Part shown: piece by piece, positions 38,322 to 47,539 of the stretch
How positions within the stretch are numbered: position 1 is the first letter of the stretch
Layout of the letters: every line of letters starts with the position of its first letter
DNA from: Hyphomicrobiales bacterium
GTDB taxonomy: Bacteria > Pseudomonadota > Alphaproteobacteria > Rhizobiales > Rhizobiaceae
Assembly: GCA_900471815.1 (NCBI GenBank)
Contig: UICE01000006.1
Location: 109,946-173,945 of the forward strand
Direction of reading: 5' to 3'
DNA: 64,000 bases
The notes under the pieces: generated by a model
Told to the model about the DNA's origin: nothing
The model's input: only the letters and a program-made list of their open reading frames with translations
Database searches by the model: none
Position numbers and translations under genes: made by a program

Positions 38322-39368
38322 ATGGCAACTTATAAATATTTCATCTGGCCAATTCTTTTCACAATTTTCGGATTGGCGGCCGGGGCCTGGATAGGCTTCA
38401 TCTACTCCGGAAATATACAGGGCGCATTGTCGGTGCTGTTTATCTGCGCTGTGCTTGGTGTATTGGAAATATCGCTGTCATTCGACAACGCCATCGTAAA
38501 TGCCAAAATACTCAAGGACATGGACCCGGTCTGGCAGCATCGCTTCCTGACATGGGGCATCATCATAGCCGTTTTCGGCATGCGCATTGTTTTCCCGCTT
38601 GCCATTGTGGCAGTTGCCGCCTGGATTGATCCGATTTCCGCGATGAAACTGGCCATCTCCAATCCTGAAGAATATGCGCGCATAATGAAGGAGGCGCATG
38701 TCGGAATTGCTGCTTTTGGCGGTACTTTCCTCCTGATGGTGGGGCTTAAATTCTTCTTCGATCATGAGAAAGACGTTCATTGGATCAAGCTCATCGAAAG
38801 CCGTGCATCCCGCTTTGCATCAATTCAGGGCATTGAAGTCGGCGTTGTTCTTGTCCTGATCATTTTCTTCTCCCGCCAACTCGTTGGAGAAGACTCGGTA
38901 ACGTTCCTGACATCGGCCATTTACGGGCTGCTTACATTCCTTGTTGTCGAAGGCATCGGCGCAGTGCTGGATGCCACGCAGGAGCAGATGGATACTGTTC
39001 ACAAGGGTGGATTGGGCGCATTCCTTTACCTCGAAGTGCTCGATGCGAGTTTCTCTTTCGACGGTGTCATTGGCGCTTTTGCCCTTTCAACCAACCTTTT
39101 TGTCATCGCCATCGGCCTTGGTATCGGTGCGTTCTATGTAAGGTCGCTCACAATCATGCTGGTCGAAAAGGAAACGCTCGGTCAGTATCGATATCTGGAG
39201 CACGGCGCATTTTATGCGATCCTCGTTCTAGCAGTCATCATGTATTGCCAGACACTGTTCCACATTCCGGAAGTAATCACCGGTCTGATTGGTGCAACGC
39301 TGATAGTATTCTCGCTGGTTTCGTCGATCATTTATCGTCGCCGTAATCCGGAAGCTATCGAAGCTTAG
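38322..39368 (+). CDS. DUF475 / TerC-related integral membrane protein
   Basis: 348 residues with about nine hydrophobic segments. The segments VLEISLSFDNAIVNAKIL and LEVLDASFSFDGVIGAFAL carry the paired Ser-Phe-Asp motifs typical of the TerC/DUF475 superfamily. Relatives are linked to tellurite resistance and manganese or other metal export; direct function here is unproven. Start ATG 38322 follows GTCAGGAGCAGG. A Mn-sensing yybP-ykoY RNA often precedes such genes elsewhere, but I do not see one in the 147 bp upstream. Confidence 0.85.
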   Translation: MATYKYFIWPILFTIFGLAAGAWIGFIYSGNIQGALSVLFICAVLGVLEISLSFDNAIVNAKILKDMDPVWQHRFLTWGIIIAVFGMRIVFPLAIVAVAAWIDPISAMKLAISNPEEYARIMKEAHVGIAAFGGTFLLMVGLKFFFDHEKDVHWIKLIESRASRFASIQGIEVGVVLVLIIFFSRQLVGEDSVTFLTSAIYGLLTFLVVEGIGAVLDATQEQMDTVHKGGLGAFLYLEVLDASFSFDGVIGAFALSTNLFVIAIGLGIGAFYVRSLTIMLVEKETLGQYRYLEHGAFYAILVLAVIMYCQTLFHIPEVITGLIGATLIVFSLVSSIIYRRRNPEAIEA

Positions 39369-39433
39369 CCGTTTGACGGAACTATCCGAACGCCATAGGG
39401 GTTGAACCTTCTTGCCAAAAGGAGACCACCCCT

Positions 39434-40227
39434 ATGGAACTTGATCCCCAGAACTCCCTTTCCGCCATTCAGGCAGCGATTGATCAAGCCAGAGTGCTGA
39501 TCGTCACCTATTCATTCTCGGTCATAGGCGCGATCTTGTTGCTGATCGTCGGCTTTCTTGCCGCCCGGTAGAGCGCTGGGTCTATGCTGGACTTGGGCAG
39601 GTGAGCGGGTTTGACATGACGCTGCGCCGGTTCTTCTCAAAGATTGCGCGCTATATGGTCTTAGGCCTTGTAATCGTTATGGTTCTTGGCCAGTTCGGAA
39701 TTCAAACCGCGTCGATGATCGCTGCCATTGGTGCAGTCGGTCTGGCCATTGGCTTGGCGCTGCAGGGAACCTTGCAGAATATTGCTGCGGGGATCATGTT
39801 GCTTGCGCTTCGTCCTCTGCGTATTGGCGAATATGTAGAGGTCGGCAGTATTTCCGGCACCGTCGAGGAAATCGGACTATTCGCAACACGTTTGCGCTCT
39901 GCCGATGGTATATATTTGCTTGCGCCAAATTCAACTCTTTGGACTCAGCCGGTGAAGAATTTTACGCGCAATGGTGCAAGACGAAATGACATCACGGTTA
40001 CTATTGATAATGCTGACGACTTCGACGAGATACAAGCAACGCTGACCGCTCTTGCCGTAAACAGTCCTTATGTGAAAGAAACCCCCGCCCCGGATACATT
40101 CATTGCTGAGTTGGGCGAAACGACGATGAGTGTAACGCTACGATATTGGACGACCGTCCCGGATTTTCTTTCCGCAAAAATCGAGCTGAACAAGAGCGTA
40201 AGAAAAGCGTTGAATGTCAAAGAATAG
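39434..40227 (+). pseudogene. mscS: MscS-family mechanosensitive channel, interrupted by a frameshift
   Basis: Frame 1 (39434-39571) encodes 45 residues, MELDPQNSLSAIQ through LLLIVGFLAAR, then hits TAG. Frame 2 resumes without loss at 39571 with ERWVYAGLGQVSGFDMTLRR and runs to 40227. Together they form a normal small MscS: TM1, TM2, and the pore helix IAAIGAVGLAIGLALQGTLQN, followed by the beta domain GEYVEVGSISGTVEEIG. One base is missing in CCCGGTAGAG (39564-39573); an extra G would restore R-V-E-R. Either a recent inactivation or a sequencing error. The downstream part could start at GTG 39601, but without the first helix. Confidence 0.85.
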
Positions 40228-40397
40228 CGGATAATCAAATCATTTGCATGGCGTCGGTAAGTGATCGGTTTTCATGGATGAAATACCAAAAAATAATCTG
40301 TGCCAGGCCACTATTGCCATAGCGGAGCATCAATTCTTGTAATTGGCCTTGCGCAGCAAGAGGTTTCAAGTCTAGGAACGTTCCATCCATTTTCTCC

Positions 40398-41420
40398 TTG
40401 TTTGGTGACCTCTTGCAGACGATCTCAAAGCCTCAAATAGCTTCGTATATATTGGCACTTGTCGCACTTGTAGGCGCCCTTCAACTTGGATTGCTTTCCG
40501 CGCTTCTGGCTGGACTTCTGGTCTATAGTCTGGTGCATATGGCCGCCCCTTTACTTGGAAGAATGGGCGTTTCCAATGGTTTAACAAGAACATTGGCGCT
40601 GGCGATACTTGCGCTAATTTTTATACTTCTCGTCGTTATTGGTGTGATGCGGGGCATGGTGCTGCTGACCGATGGGTCGGAAGGCATAGTTTCACTGTTC
40701 CAAAAAATGGCTGAGATCATTGATACAGCGCAGCTTCATCTGCCGACTTGGGCGCGTGACTATTTTCCATCCAACCTTGAAGAGCTGGAAAGCTTTGCCG
40801 CCGCATGGTTACGCAATCATGCCGGGCAATTACAGCTCGTCGGTCGCGATATTGGTGTCCTGCTCATACGGATCATCCTTGGCATGGTCATTGGTGGATT
40901 GATCGCGCTGACATCTGTATCGCCGACCAAAAAGCCCGGCCCTCTGGCTGTAGCCCTGACGGAGCGCGCAGCATTGTTAAGCAATGCATTTCGCAATATC
41001 GTCTTTTCGCAGTTGCGTATTTCTGCGTTAAACACATTTTTTACCGGAATTTTCCTGGCCGTAGTATTGCCAGCGTTTGGCATTCACTTGCCATTGGTCA
41101 AGACCATGATTGCAGTAACATTTTTTGTCGGTTTGCTTCCAGTCATAGGCAATTTGATATCAAACACTGTAATCGTCATTGTTGCGCTCAGCGTTTCCTT
41201 CGGGGCCGCGGTCGGATCTCTCGCATTTCTGATTATTATTCATAAGCTTGAGTATTTTATGAATGCGAAGATTATCGGGTCGCGCATCAAGGCTGCCGCC
41301 TGGGAATTGTTGCTTGCAATGATTGTTTTTGAAGCCTGGTACGGCATTGCTGGACTTGTCGCTGCGCCTATCTACTATGCTTATCTCAAGGACGAGCTGA
41401 AGCTGCGCGGCTTGATTTAA
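40398..41420 (+). CDS. AI-2E-family (PerM-like) transporter
   Basis: 340 residues with about eight membrane segments and the family's soluble loop (residues 85-135, TAQLHLPTWARDYFPSNLEELE), followed by GLLPVIGNLISNTVIVIVAL and a C-terminal YYAYLKDELKLRG. Members export autoinducer-2 or act as Na+/H+ exchangers; substrate unknown. No in-frame ATG precedes the first membrane segment: the start is probably TTG 40398 or TTG 40413, with a poor ribosome-binding site. The 5' end may therefore be slightly misplaced. Confidence 0.8.
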   Translation: MFGDLLQTISKPQIASYILALVALVGALQLGLLSALLAGLLVYSLVHMAAPLLGRMGVSNGLTRTLALAILALIFILLVVIGVMRGMVLLTDGSEGIVSLFQKMAEIIDTAQLHLPTWARDYFPSNLEELESFAAAWLRNHAGQLQLVGRDIGVLLIRIILGMVIGGLIALTSVSPTKKPGPLAVALTERAALLSNAFRNIVFSQLRISALNTFFTGIFLAVVLPAFGIHLPLVKTMIAVTFFVGLLPVIGNLISNTVIVIVALSVSFGAAVGSLAFLIIIHKLEYFMNAKIIGSRIKAAAWELLLAMIVFEAWYGIAGLVAAPIYYAYLKDELKLRGLI

Positions 41421-41691
41421 ATGGCGGCGATATGTCTGTTGGCCAATGTCGCGAAGCGCGCCCATTCAACCAAGCACAACTAAAACACATCCTTGGATTG
41501 TAAATTTTGGGCAAGAATCGAAGGTTTTTCAGCAAATCTTCGGATCTTTCCGGGAAAAGAGAGGCGGGCCCCGATTTTCTCTGCCACTTTTTCACATATT
41601 TGAGACGCCGTTGGGCCAGTCCTATAAATTCCACTGGCCCGACCGGCACCATCATTATAAGTTACATGTAATTTGAAATCTGGAGTTGCAC

Positions 41692-42057
41692 ATGTCGTCA
41701 TTTCCAAATGAGGTTCGTTCCATCCTCAATCGAGTCATTGGATCTTCTCCGGCTGACCTTCGTCTGGTTGCCCAGCGTCTGCATGACCATGCCGTTGAAG
41801 AGCGTATGCCCGTTGACGAGGTGAAAACAAATCTCGCGCTGCTGGGCTATGCCACGATTTCAGATTTTTGCCGTGATCTCGATTTGCCGCCTCACGTGGC
41901 AGAGCGCTGGGAGCGTTTTGGCGTATCATCAGAGATGAAACAGGTTTTCGGCATGCTGCTTAATCAGCGTAAAAAGTTTGCCGCTGCCGCGACCGAGTTT
42001 GAGGCCATTACCCATGTCGGGCTGATGGATTTTTTACGCAGCCGAGGTGTGCTTTAA
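41692..42057 (+). CDS. Small conserved hypothetical protein
   Basis: 121 residues, helical, no signal peptide or membrane segment. A segment KTNLALLGYATISDFCRDLDLPPHVAERWERFG looks like a helix-turn-helix-type or adaptor fold, and the C-terminus is basic and Phe-rich, but no family is recognised. Start 41692 follows GGAG (41682-41685). It is free-standing: 271 bp upstream (no gene seen there) and 346 bp downstream. Confidence 0.6.
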   Translation: MSSFPNEVRSILNRVIGSSPADLRLVAQRLHDHAVEERMPVDEVKTNLALLGYATISDFCRDLDLPPHVAERWERFGVSSEMKQVFGMLLNQRKKFAAAATEFEAITHVGLMDFLRSRGVL

Positions 42058-42403
42058 AATAAGTCGAGCCGATCTATCGAATGTCTTGTCATAAGCTTGA
42101 CGATCAGCCCCGTTATGGGTTCCGGACCGGGCCTTTCGGTTCTAAGACCCTGATCAAGATGAGATGCGAACACTAAAATCTGTCGGCTAAGTTTTCTAAC
42201 CGTCACCGGGTCTCCAGCGATTTTTTATGAATTCAGTTTTGTTTGTCACATAAGTTTCATTGTTCAAATGTATTTGACAAAAGACAATTGAACATGGACC
42301 CTCCGGCATGACAGGTCGAAAAGAACCGGGAATGCACGGAGGAGGATTTTTCGTGGGCACATGTCCCCCCGATTAAACCGAATCCCCTTTGGGAGGAGAA
42401 AAA
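42058..42403 (+). promoter_or_regulatory. Promoter, dyad operator and structured leader of the ABC-MBL-SurE operon
   Basis: 346 bp without a gene. TGTTCAA (42261-42267) and TTGAACA (42288-42294) form a perfect inverted repeat that spans TTGACA (42274-42279), a possible -35. The leader holds CCTCCG (42300-42305) pairing with CGGAGG (42337-42342), then a T run, and a small hairpin CCC-TTT-GGG immediately before and partly covering the GGAGGAG ribosome-binding site. Function inferred; could be attenuation or translational control. Confidence 0.4.
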
Positions 42404-43390
42404 ATGAATAAGTTTCTTAAAATGACACTCGGCGTGCCAGCTCTTTTTGCTGTGTCGCTGGCTTTTGGTGCGGCCAATGCTGAAACGCTTAGCCTTTACA
42501 CATCACAGCCCGATGCTGATGCAGCAAAAACCGTCGAGGCATTTCGCAAGGTCAATCCTGATATTGAGGTTCAGGTGTACCGGTCCGGTACAAGCGATAT
42601 TTTGAGCAAGCTCGCGGCGGAGTTTTCTGCCGGTGCCACGCAGGCCGACGTATTGCTGATCGCCGATGCGGTGAGCATGGAAGGCCTGAAGAAACAGGGC
42701 AAACTCCAGGCCTATGACAAGGCCAATGTCGAGGGCTTCAGCAAAGACTCTTTTGATAAGGACAAGACCTATTTCGGCAGCAAGCTGATCACTACGGGCA
42801 TCGCCTATAATTCAGCTGCAACTGCCAAGCCCGAACATTGGGCAGACCTTGCCAAGCCGGAATATAAGGGCATGATCGTCATGCCAAGCCCGCTTTATTC
42901 TGGTGCCGCAGCCTATCTGCTGAGCGGTTTCGTCGGCAATCCCGAACTTGGCTGGGACTATTTCGACAAGCTCAAGGCCAATGAAACAGTAGCCGTACGC
43001 GGCAATGGCGCGGTGCTGAAATCCGTAGCCAGCGGCGAGAAGCCTTATGGCATCCTTGTCGATTTCATGGCGCTGAATGCAAAGGCCAAAGGCTCTCCGG
43101 TTGAATTCGTTTTCCCCTCGGAAGGTGTTCCTGCGGTGACGGAACCAGTCGCGATCATGTCTGGCACTAAGAACCTTCCTGCCGCGCAGAAATTCGTAGA
43201 CTTCATCCTTTCGGATGATGGACAGAAACTGGCGCTTGCACAGGGCTATCTGCCTGCCAAACCATCGATTGGCCGTCCTTCCTGGCTGCCTGAAGGTGTT
43301 GAAATCAAGGTAATGCCAATCGAGACTCTGAAGGTTCTCGAAGCGACTGACGCTGATAAAGCGAAATTCTCTGGAATGTTCGGCGGCTAA
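42404..43390 (+). CDS. ABC transporter periplasmic substrate-binding protein (Fe3+/phosphonate type)
   Basis: 328 residues, signal peptide ending FGAANAE, then a family-1 extracellular binding fold starting LSLYTSQPDADAAKTVEAF with ADVLLIADAVSMEGLKKQG and GIAYNSAATAKP. It belongs to the group holding FbpA/AfuA (ferric iron) and PhnS-type (aminoethylphosphonate) proteins. The iron-ligand Tyr pair of FbpA is not evident, so phosphate esters or phosphonates are as likely as iron. Start 42404 follows GGAGGAG. Followed by a hairpin terminator or attenuator and a repeat before the permease gene. Confidence 0.85.
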   Translation: MNKFLKMTLGVPALFAVSLAFGAANAETLSLYTSQPDADAAKTVEAFRKVNPDIEVQVYRSGTSDILSKLAAEFSAGATQADVLLIADAVSMEGLKKQGKLQAYDKANVEGFSKDSFDKDKTYFGSKLITTGIAYNSAATAKPEHWADLAKPEYKGMIVMPSPLYSGAAAYLLSGFVGNPELGWDYFDKLKANETVAVRGNGAVLKSVASGEKPYGILVDFMALNAKAKGSPVEFVFPSEGVPAVTEPVAIMSGTKNLPAAQKFVDFILSDDGQKLALAQGYLPAKPSIGRPSWLPEGVEIKVMPIETLKVLEATDADKAKFSGMFGG

Positions 43391-43398
43391 AACTATTC

Positions 43399-43433
43399 CG
43401 GCAAGAGAGTTCAATTGAGTTCTCTTGCCGTTT
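43399..43433 (+). terminator. Hairpin after the binding-protein gene (partial terminator)
   Basis: Ten-base-pair perfect stem CGGCAAGAGA (43399-43408) with TCTCTTGCCG (43421-43430), then TTT. Such hairpins after the binding-protein gene commonly keep its mRNA more abundant than that of the membrane components. Confidence 0.75.
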
Positions 43434-43452
43434 CCAGTTTGGCAATCGCGCT

Positions 43453-43591
43453 GTGCGTGGTTCGTCCTTCGACTAGCTCAGATAGCTCACCATGAGAAAG
43501 TGGTGGTTTGCAAAGGGCATTGTTCTGAGACGTTGCAGATAGGTTTTGCAACTATCCACCCTCTTCATGGTGAGCTTGTCGAACCACGCAC
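43453..43591. repeat. 139-bp palindromic intergenic repeat inside the ABC operon
   Basis: Outer arms GTGCGTGGTTCG (43453-43464) and CGAACCACGCAC (43580-43591) are perfect complements; inner arms AGCTCACCATGA (43484-43495) and TCATGGTGAGCT (43565-43576) likewise. The right edge stops 26 bp before the permease start. A 14-base piece, GTCGAACCACGCAC, recurs at 52752-52765. The form fits the ~100-150 bp palindromic repeats (Bru-RS-like) common in Brucellaceae. Confidence 0.85.
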
Positions 43592-43617
43592 GGCAAAAAT
43601 GCAATATGGGACTGTGA

Positions 43618-45321
43618 ATGACTATATTTGCTGAAAAGCGTCAGGGTACTGATACAGCCCTGATTGCAGGGGTGGCGGTCATTGTCGCGATGCTTTCCAT
43701 CGTACCAATGCTGCGTCTCGCTTTCGAGATCGTCATGCCGCAAGGCAGCCTTTCTGCGGCACCGCTTCGCACGGCACTTTCCGGTTCGGCCACCTGGACC
43801 GCCACGTGGCACTCATTGCAGGTGGGCATAGGCGGCACATTGCTGGCAGTTATTCTTGGCACTGCCGTTGCCCTTCTGGTGAGCCTGACCAATGTGCGCG
43901 GACGCAGTACTTTCGTTCTGCTTTATGTGGTGCCGCTGCTTATCGCACCGCAGGTCACGGCGCTGGCCTGGCTGCAATTATTCGGACCTGCAAGCCCGTT
44001 CCTCAAGCTGATTGGCATGGCACCAGCGCTGGGTAGCAAAAACCCGCTCTATTCGACGACCGGCATAATTGCGCTGCTTGGCGTGCAATATGGCCCCCTG
44101 GTTTTCCTGATGGTTCGGGCCGGATTGCGCAAGCTGCCGCGTGAACTGGTGGAAGCCGCCTTAAGCAGTGGTGCAAGCCGTCTAACGGTACTTCGTACAA
44201 TCATCCTGCCACTGATGACACCATCCATCATTGGTGCCACCGCATTGGCCTTTGTTTCCTGTGTGGGCAATTTCGGCATCCCCGCCTTTCTCGGCATACC
44301 GGCGGGCTATCTCGTCTTGCCAACATTGATCTATCAGCGGCTGGCCGGTGGTGGCCCTGCCGTGCTTTCCGAAGTTGCAGTCCTGTCCATGCTCATCGGC
44401 CTGATCGCCATGGCCGGAATTCTGGCGCAGGATTATACCTCCCGTCGCCGCGATTATCGTATTGCTTCGACCTCTCTGCCTGCCGCGCCATTTGAGCTTG
44501 GCCGCTGGCGTCCGCTGGCGGAGGTCGCAATGTGGCTGTTGATTATCATCGTGCTCGTGCTGCCTATTGTCGGGTTGTTTTTGACCTCGCTTGTCGCCGC
44601 TTACGGTGTGCCGCTGAGCATGAAGACAGTTACGCTTGCCAATTACGCTTTTGTGCTATTCGACCATGCGGCGGCAAAGCGCGCCTTCTTCAACAGTTTC
44701 GGTCTTTCCATTGCCGCAGCCGCCTTCGCTGTGGTCGTCGCGGTTCCGCTTGGCTATCTGATCACCTGGCGCAAACGCTGGTGGACGAGGTTTCTGAACC
44801 TTTCGGCAGAGTTGCCCTATGCCTTGCCGGGCGTGGTTCTGGCGATTGCTTCGCTGCTCCTGTTCCTGAAGCCGCTGCCGATTATTGGCTTGCAGATTTA
44901 CAATACGATCTGGATCATTCTCTACGCCTATCTTGCACGGTTTCTCGTGCTGGCATTGCGACCCACGATCAGCGGTTTGCACCAGATTGATCGTTCGCTT
45001 GAAGAGGCAGCGCAGGTTGCCGGTGCCGGTCTCATAAGGCGCATGAGAACGATTATATTTCCACTGGTCGCGCCTGCGACACTTGCCGGTGGCGTGCTGA
45101 TTTTCATGACGGCCTTCAGCGAATTGACCGTTTCAGCCCTGCTATGGGCTTCCGGCTCGGAGACGATCGGTGTGGTGATCTTTTCCTTTGAGCAGGGCGG
45201 CGATTCCAACTATGCCGCCGCCATATCAACCCTGACAATTGTCGTGATTTTTGCGCTGATGCTGTTGACCAATCTGTTTGCACGCAGCCTTCCAAACGGA
45301 GTTCTGCCATGGCGGGATTGA
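43618..45321 (+). CDS. ABC transporter permease, fused two-domain (FbpB-like)
   Basis: 567 residues with about twelve membrane segments and two binding-protein-dependent permease domains; each half contains an EAA-type loop (ELVEAALSSGASRLTVLRTIILPL in the first; SLEEAAQVAGAGLIRRMRTIIFPL in the second). This double-domain layout is typical of FbpB/AfuB and PhnV/U-like importers. Its last 13 bases overlap the ATPase gene. The start lies just after the palindromic repeat. Confidence 0.9.
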   Translation: MTIFAEKRQGTDTALIAGVAVIVAMLSIVPMLRLAFEIVMPQGSLSAAPLRTALSGSATWTATWHSLQVGIGGTLLAVILGTAVALLVSLTNVRGRSTFVLLYVVPLLIAPQVTALAWLQLFGPASPFLKLIGMAPALGSKNPLYSTTGIIALLGVQYGPLVFLMVRAGLRKLPRELVEAALSSGASRLTVLRTIILPLMTPSIIGATALAFVSCVGNFGIPAFLGIPAGYLVLPTLIYQRLAGGGPAVLSEVAVLSMLIGLIAMAGILAQDYTSRRRDYRIASTSLPAAPFELGRWRPLAEVAMWLLIIIVLVLPIVGLFLTSLVAAYGVPLSMKTVTLANYAFVLFDHAAAKRAFFNSFGLSIAAAAFAVVVAVPLGYLITWRKRWWTRFLNLSAELPYALPGVVLAIASLLLFLKPLPIIGLQIYNTIWIILYAYLARFLVLALRPTISGLHQIDRSLEEAAQVAGAGLIRRMRTIIFPLVAPATLAGGVLIFMTAFSELTVSALLWASGSETIGVVIFSFEQGGDSNYAAAISTLTIVVIFALMLLTNLFARSLPNGVLPWRD

Positions 45322-46376
45322 AAATTGAAAATGTTACCAAAACATTTGGCGATTATGACGCCCTGTCGAATGTTTCTCTGGATGTTGCCAATGGCGAATT
45401 CATTGCAGTGCTCGGACCTTCCGGCTGCGGGAAGACAACGCTTTTGCGCCTTGTTGCCGGTTTCGAGCAGGTCAATAAGGGCACAATCACGGTTGGCGGC
45501 AAGGTCATGTCCGATCCCAAGATGAATGTTCCGCCAGAACAGCGACGGGTTGGCATCGTCTTCCAGAACTATGCTCTGTGGCCCCATATGAGTGTTTCGG
45601 AAAATGTTGGCTATAGTCTGAAAGTGGCCAAGGTCGACAAGGCCGAAAGGGAGCGACGTATTCGGCAAGCGCTGGAACTGGTCGATCTGCAAGGATATGG
45701 CGATCGTCGCCCAGCTAATCTTTCCGGCGGACAAAGACAGCGCGTGGCCTTGGCGCGCTGCCTCGTCTCGACACCATCGCTGGTTTTGTTCGATGAACCG
45801 CTTGCCAATCTCGATGTGCATTTGCGTGCCTCCATGGAAGATGAATTTGCCTCCTTTCACAAGCGCACCGGCACGACGATTATTTACATCACCCATGATC
45901 AGGCCGAGGCCATGGCGCTGGCGGATCGTATTGCCGTGATGGATAAGGGCCATCTGGTGCAGTTTGCGACGCCGCGTGAACTTTATGAGCAACCGGCGAC
46001 GCCTATGGTGGCATCTTTCATCGCGCAGGGCATAGTGCTGCCAGCCAAGGTTCTGACTGCGGAGGTGAATGGTCAATGCAAGGTGGATATACTTGGACAG
46101 GAGGCCATTTTCCGCTGCCGCGCCGGACAAGCTGTGACAGGCGATGCAAAGGTGTGCATTCGTGCTGCCGATATTGTCCCGGCGGCAAGTGGTGGCATTA
46201 AAGTGAGGGTCAAGCGCAGTCTCTATCGCGGGGGCGGCTCGCGCATCGAGGCGGTTGCAGCCGACGAAACGCAGGAACTGCATTTCGATCTGGCGGACCC
46301 GAAGCGCCTTGCCGAGGGCGAGACAACACATATTGCCATCACCTCCGGCTGGGTTATTCCGGAGGCAAATGTCTGA
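45309..46376 (+). CDS. ABC transporter ATP-binding protein
   Basis: 355-residue ATPase of the importer. Walker A GPSGCGKTTLL, Q-loop VFQNYALWPHMSV, signature LSGGQRQRVALA, Walker B LVLFDEPLANLD and switch His in YITHDQAEAMA are intact. The C-terminal ~110 residues form a TOBE-like domain as in the FbpC/PotA group. Coupled at both ends by overlaps, 13 bp with the permease and 1 bp with the hydrolase gene. Confidence 0.93.
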   Translation: MAGLKIENVTKTFGDYDALSNVSLDVANGEFIAVLGPSGCGKTTLLRLVAGFEQVNKGTITVGGKVMSDPKMNVPPEQRRVGIVFQNYALWPHMSVSENVGYSLKVAKVDKAERERRIRQALELVDLQGYGDRRPANLSGGQRQRVALARCLVSTPSLVLFDEPLANLDVHLRASMEDEFASFHKRTGTTIIYITHDQAEAMALADRIAVMDKGHLVQFATPRELYEQPATPMVASFIAQGIVLPAKVLTAEVNGQCKVDILGQEAIFRCRAGQAVTGDAKVCIRAADIVPAASGGIKVRVKRSLYRGGGSRIEAVAADETQELHFDLADPKRLAEGETTHIAITSGWVIPEANV

Positions 46377-47527
46377 TGCGGATTGATCTTCAAGGCGGCT
46401 TTGGCGAAAAGGGCCGCACCAGTGTAGGCATTTCGGGAGGTGGCAGAAATATCCTTCTGGATGTCGGTATCAAGATCGGCGCAACGGGGCGTGACTACTA
46501 TCCGGCGATTGATGATGCGGCCATTGCCGCGCTTGATGCGGTGTTTATTTCGCATGCGCATGAGGATCATATTGGCGGGCTCGCATGGCTTTTGTCGCGT
46601 GGATTTCGCGGCCGAATTTTCATGACGGCGGAAACGTCATTGGAAGCGTCTGCTATGCTCCGGCAATATGGCGAGAAGGCGCATAGGCAGGCCTTTGAAG
46701 CAGCTGCGCATTGCGTTGAATTATTCGCGGCAGGTGACACAATTGAACTTGGAGGGTTGAGCGTATCCACCGGACGTTCCGGCCATGTGGCAGGCGGTGT
46801 ATGGTTTGCGGCCAGCGATGGCGCAAAGTCTCTTGTCTATACCGGTGATGTGGTGCCCGATAGCGGGGTTTTCGCCATGGACCCGATCCCGCCTTGCGAT
46901 CTTTTGATCCTCGATGCCTCCTATGGCGATGATGCTATTTCAAGCGATGAACGCATTGCTGCGATCCGGCATTGGGTGGGCGCGCAGCCGAATGGTTGCC
47001 TGCTGCCCGTGCCGCTTTCCGGCAAGCCGCTGGAACTGATGGCTATCCTGCCTCAGCGCTTTGCGATTCATGCAAGCATGCGTGATGCTGTGGCGGCGCA
47101 GATCGCCGCAAGAGATGCTTTCCATCCAGGCATTGGAGCAGAGCTGACACAGCGGCTGGCTAATGCGCTGGACTGGTCGGAATTGGATGCTTTGCCGGAC
47201 TGCCCGCTCATGAGTTTCGATGGCATGGGAAGCGCCGGGCCTTCGGTGGAGGCGATTAAACGCGCGGCAGATCAAGGATATCCGATACTGCTGACGGGGC
47301 ATATTCCACCCAATACACCTGCTTCTGCTTTATTTGAGGCAAAGCGGGCAGAGTGGATAAGGCTGCCGACCCATCCGACCCGGCAAGGCAATGTGGCGAT
47401 ATGGGAAGGGGCAGGACGTCCTGCAACGCTGGGGCATTCCTGCTCGCTCGCCGCACTCAGTGCACTGAAACAATATCTGCCTGCGCTGAACGATACGGTG
47501 CGCACCGGCGACCATATCGACGTATAG
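46376..47527 (+). CDS. Metallo-beta-lactamase-fold hydrolase, operon partner of the importer
   Basis: 383 residues. The metal-binding signature FISHAHEDHIGGLAW lies near residue 58, a further His in GRSGHVAGG and the Asp in VYTGDVV complete a dinuclear site; a C-terminal LLTGHIPPNTPA segment resembles the beta-CASP/RNase-type branch. Related enzymes are phosphodiesterases or nucleases. No signal peptide, so it works in the cytoplasm. The one-base overlap with the ATPase gene shows it belongs to the transport operon and probably processes the imported compound. Confidence 0.85.
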   Translation: MRIDLQGGFGEKGRTSVGISGGGRNILLDVGIKIGATGRDYYPAIDDAAIAALDAVFISHAHEDHIGGLAWLLSRGFRGRIFMTAETSLEASAMLRQYGEKAHRQAFEAAAHCVELFAAGDTIELGGLSVSTGRSGHVAGGVWFAASDGAKSLVYTGDVVPDSGVFAMDPIPPCDLLILDASYGDDAISSDERIAAIRHWVGAQPNGCLLPVPLSGKPLELMAILPQRFAIHASMRDAVAAQIAARDAFHPGIGAELTQRLANALDWSELDALPDCPLMSFDGMGSAGPSVEAIKRAADQGYPILLTGHIPPNTPASALFEAKRAEWIRLPTHPTRQGNVAIWEGAGRPATLGHSCSLAALSALKQYLPALNDTVRTGDHIDV

Positions 47528-47539
47528 AAGGCGAATGCG

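Noticed and set aside
45210..46331. Long open frame on the minus strand across the ABC ATPase gene (373 codons)
   Set aside because: Antisense to a perfect ABC ATPase; product has no recognisable domain.
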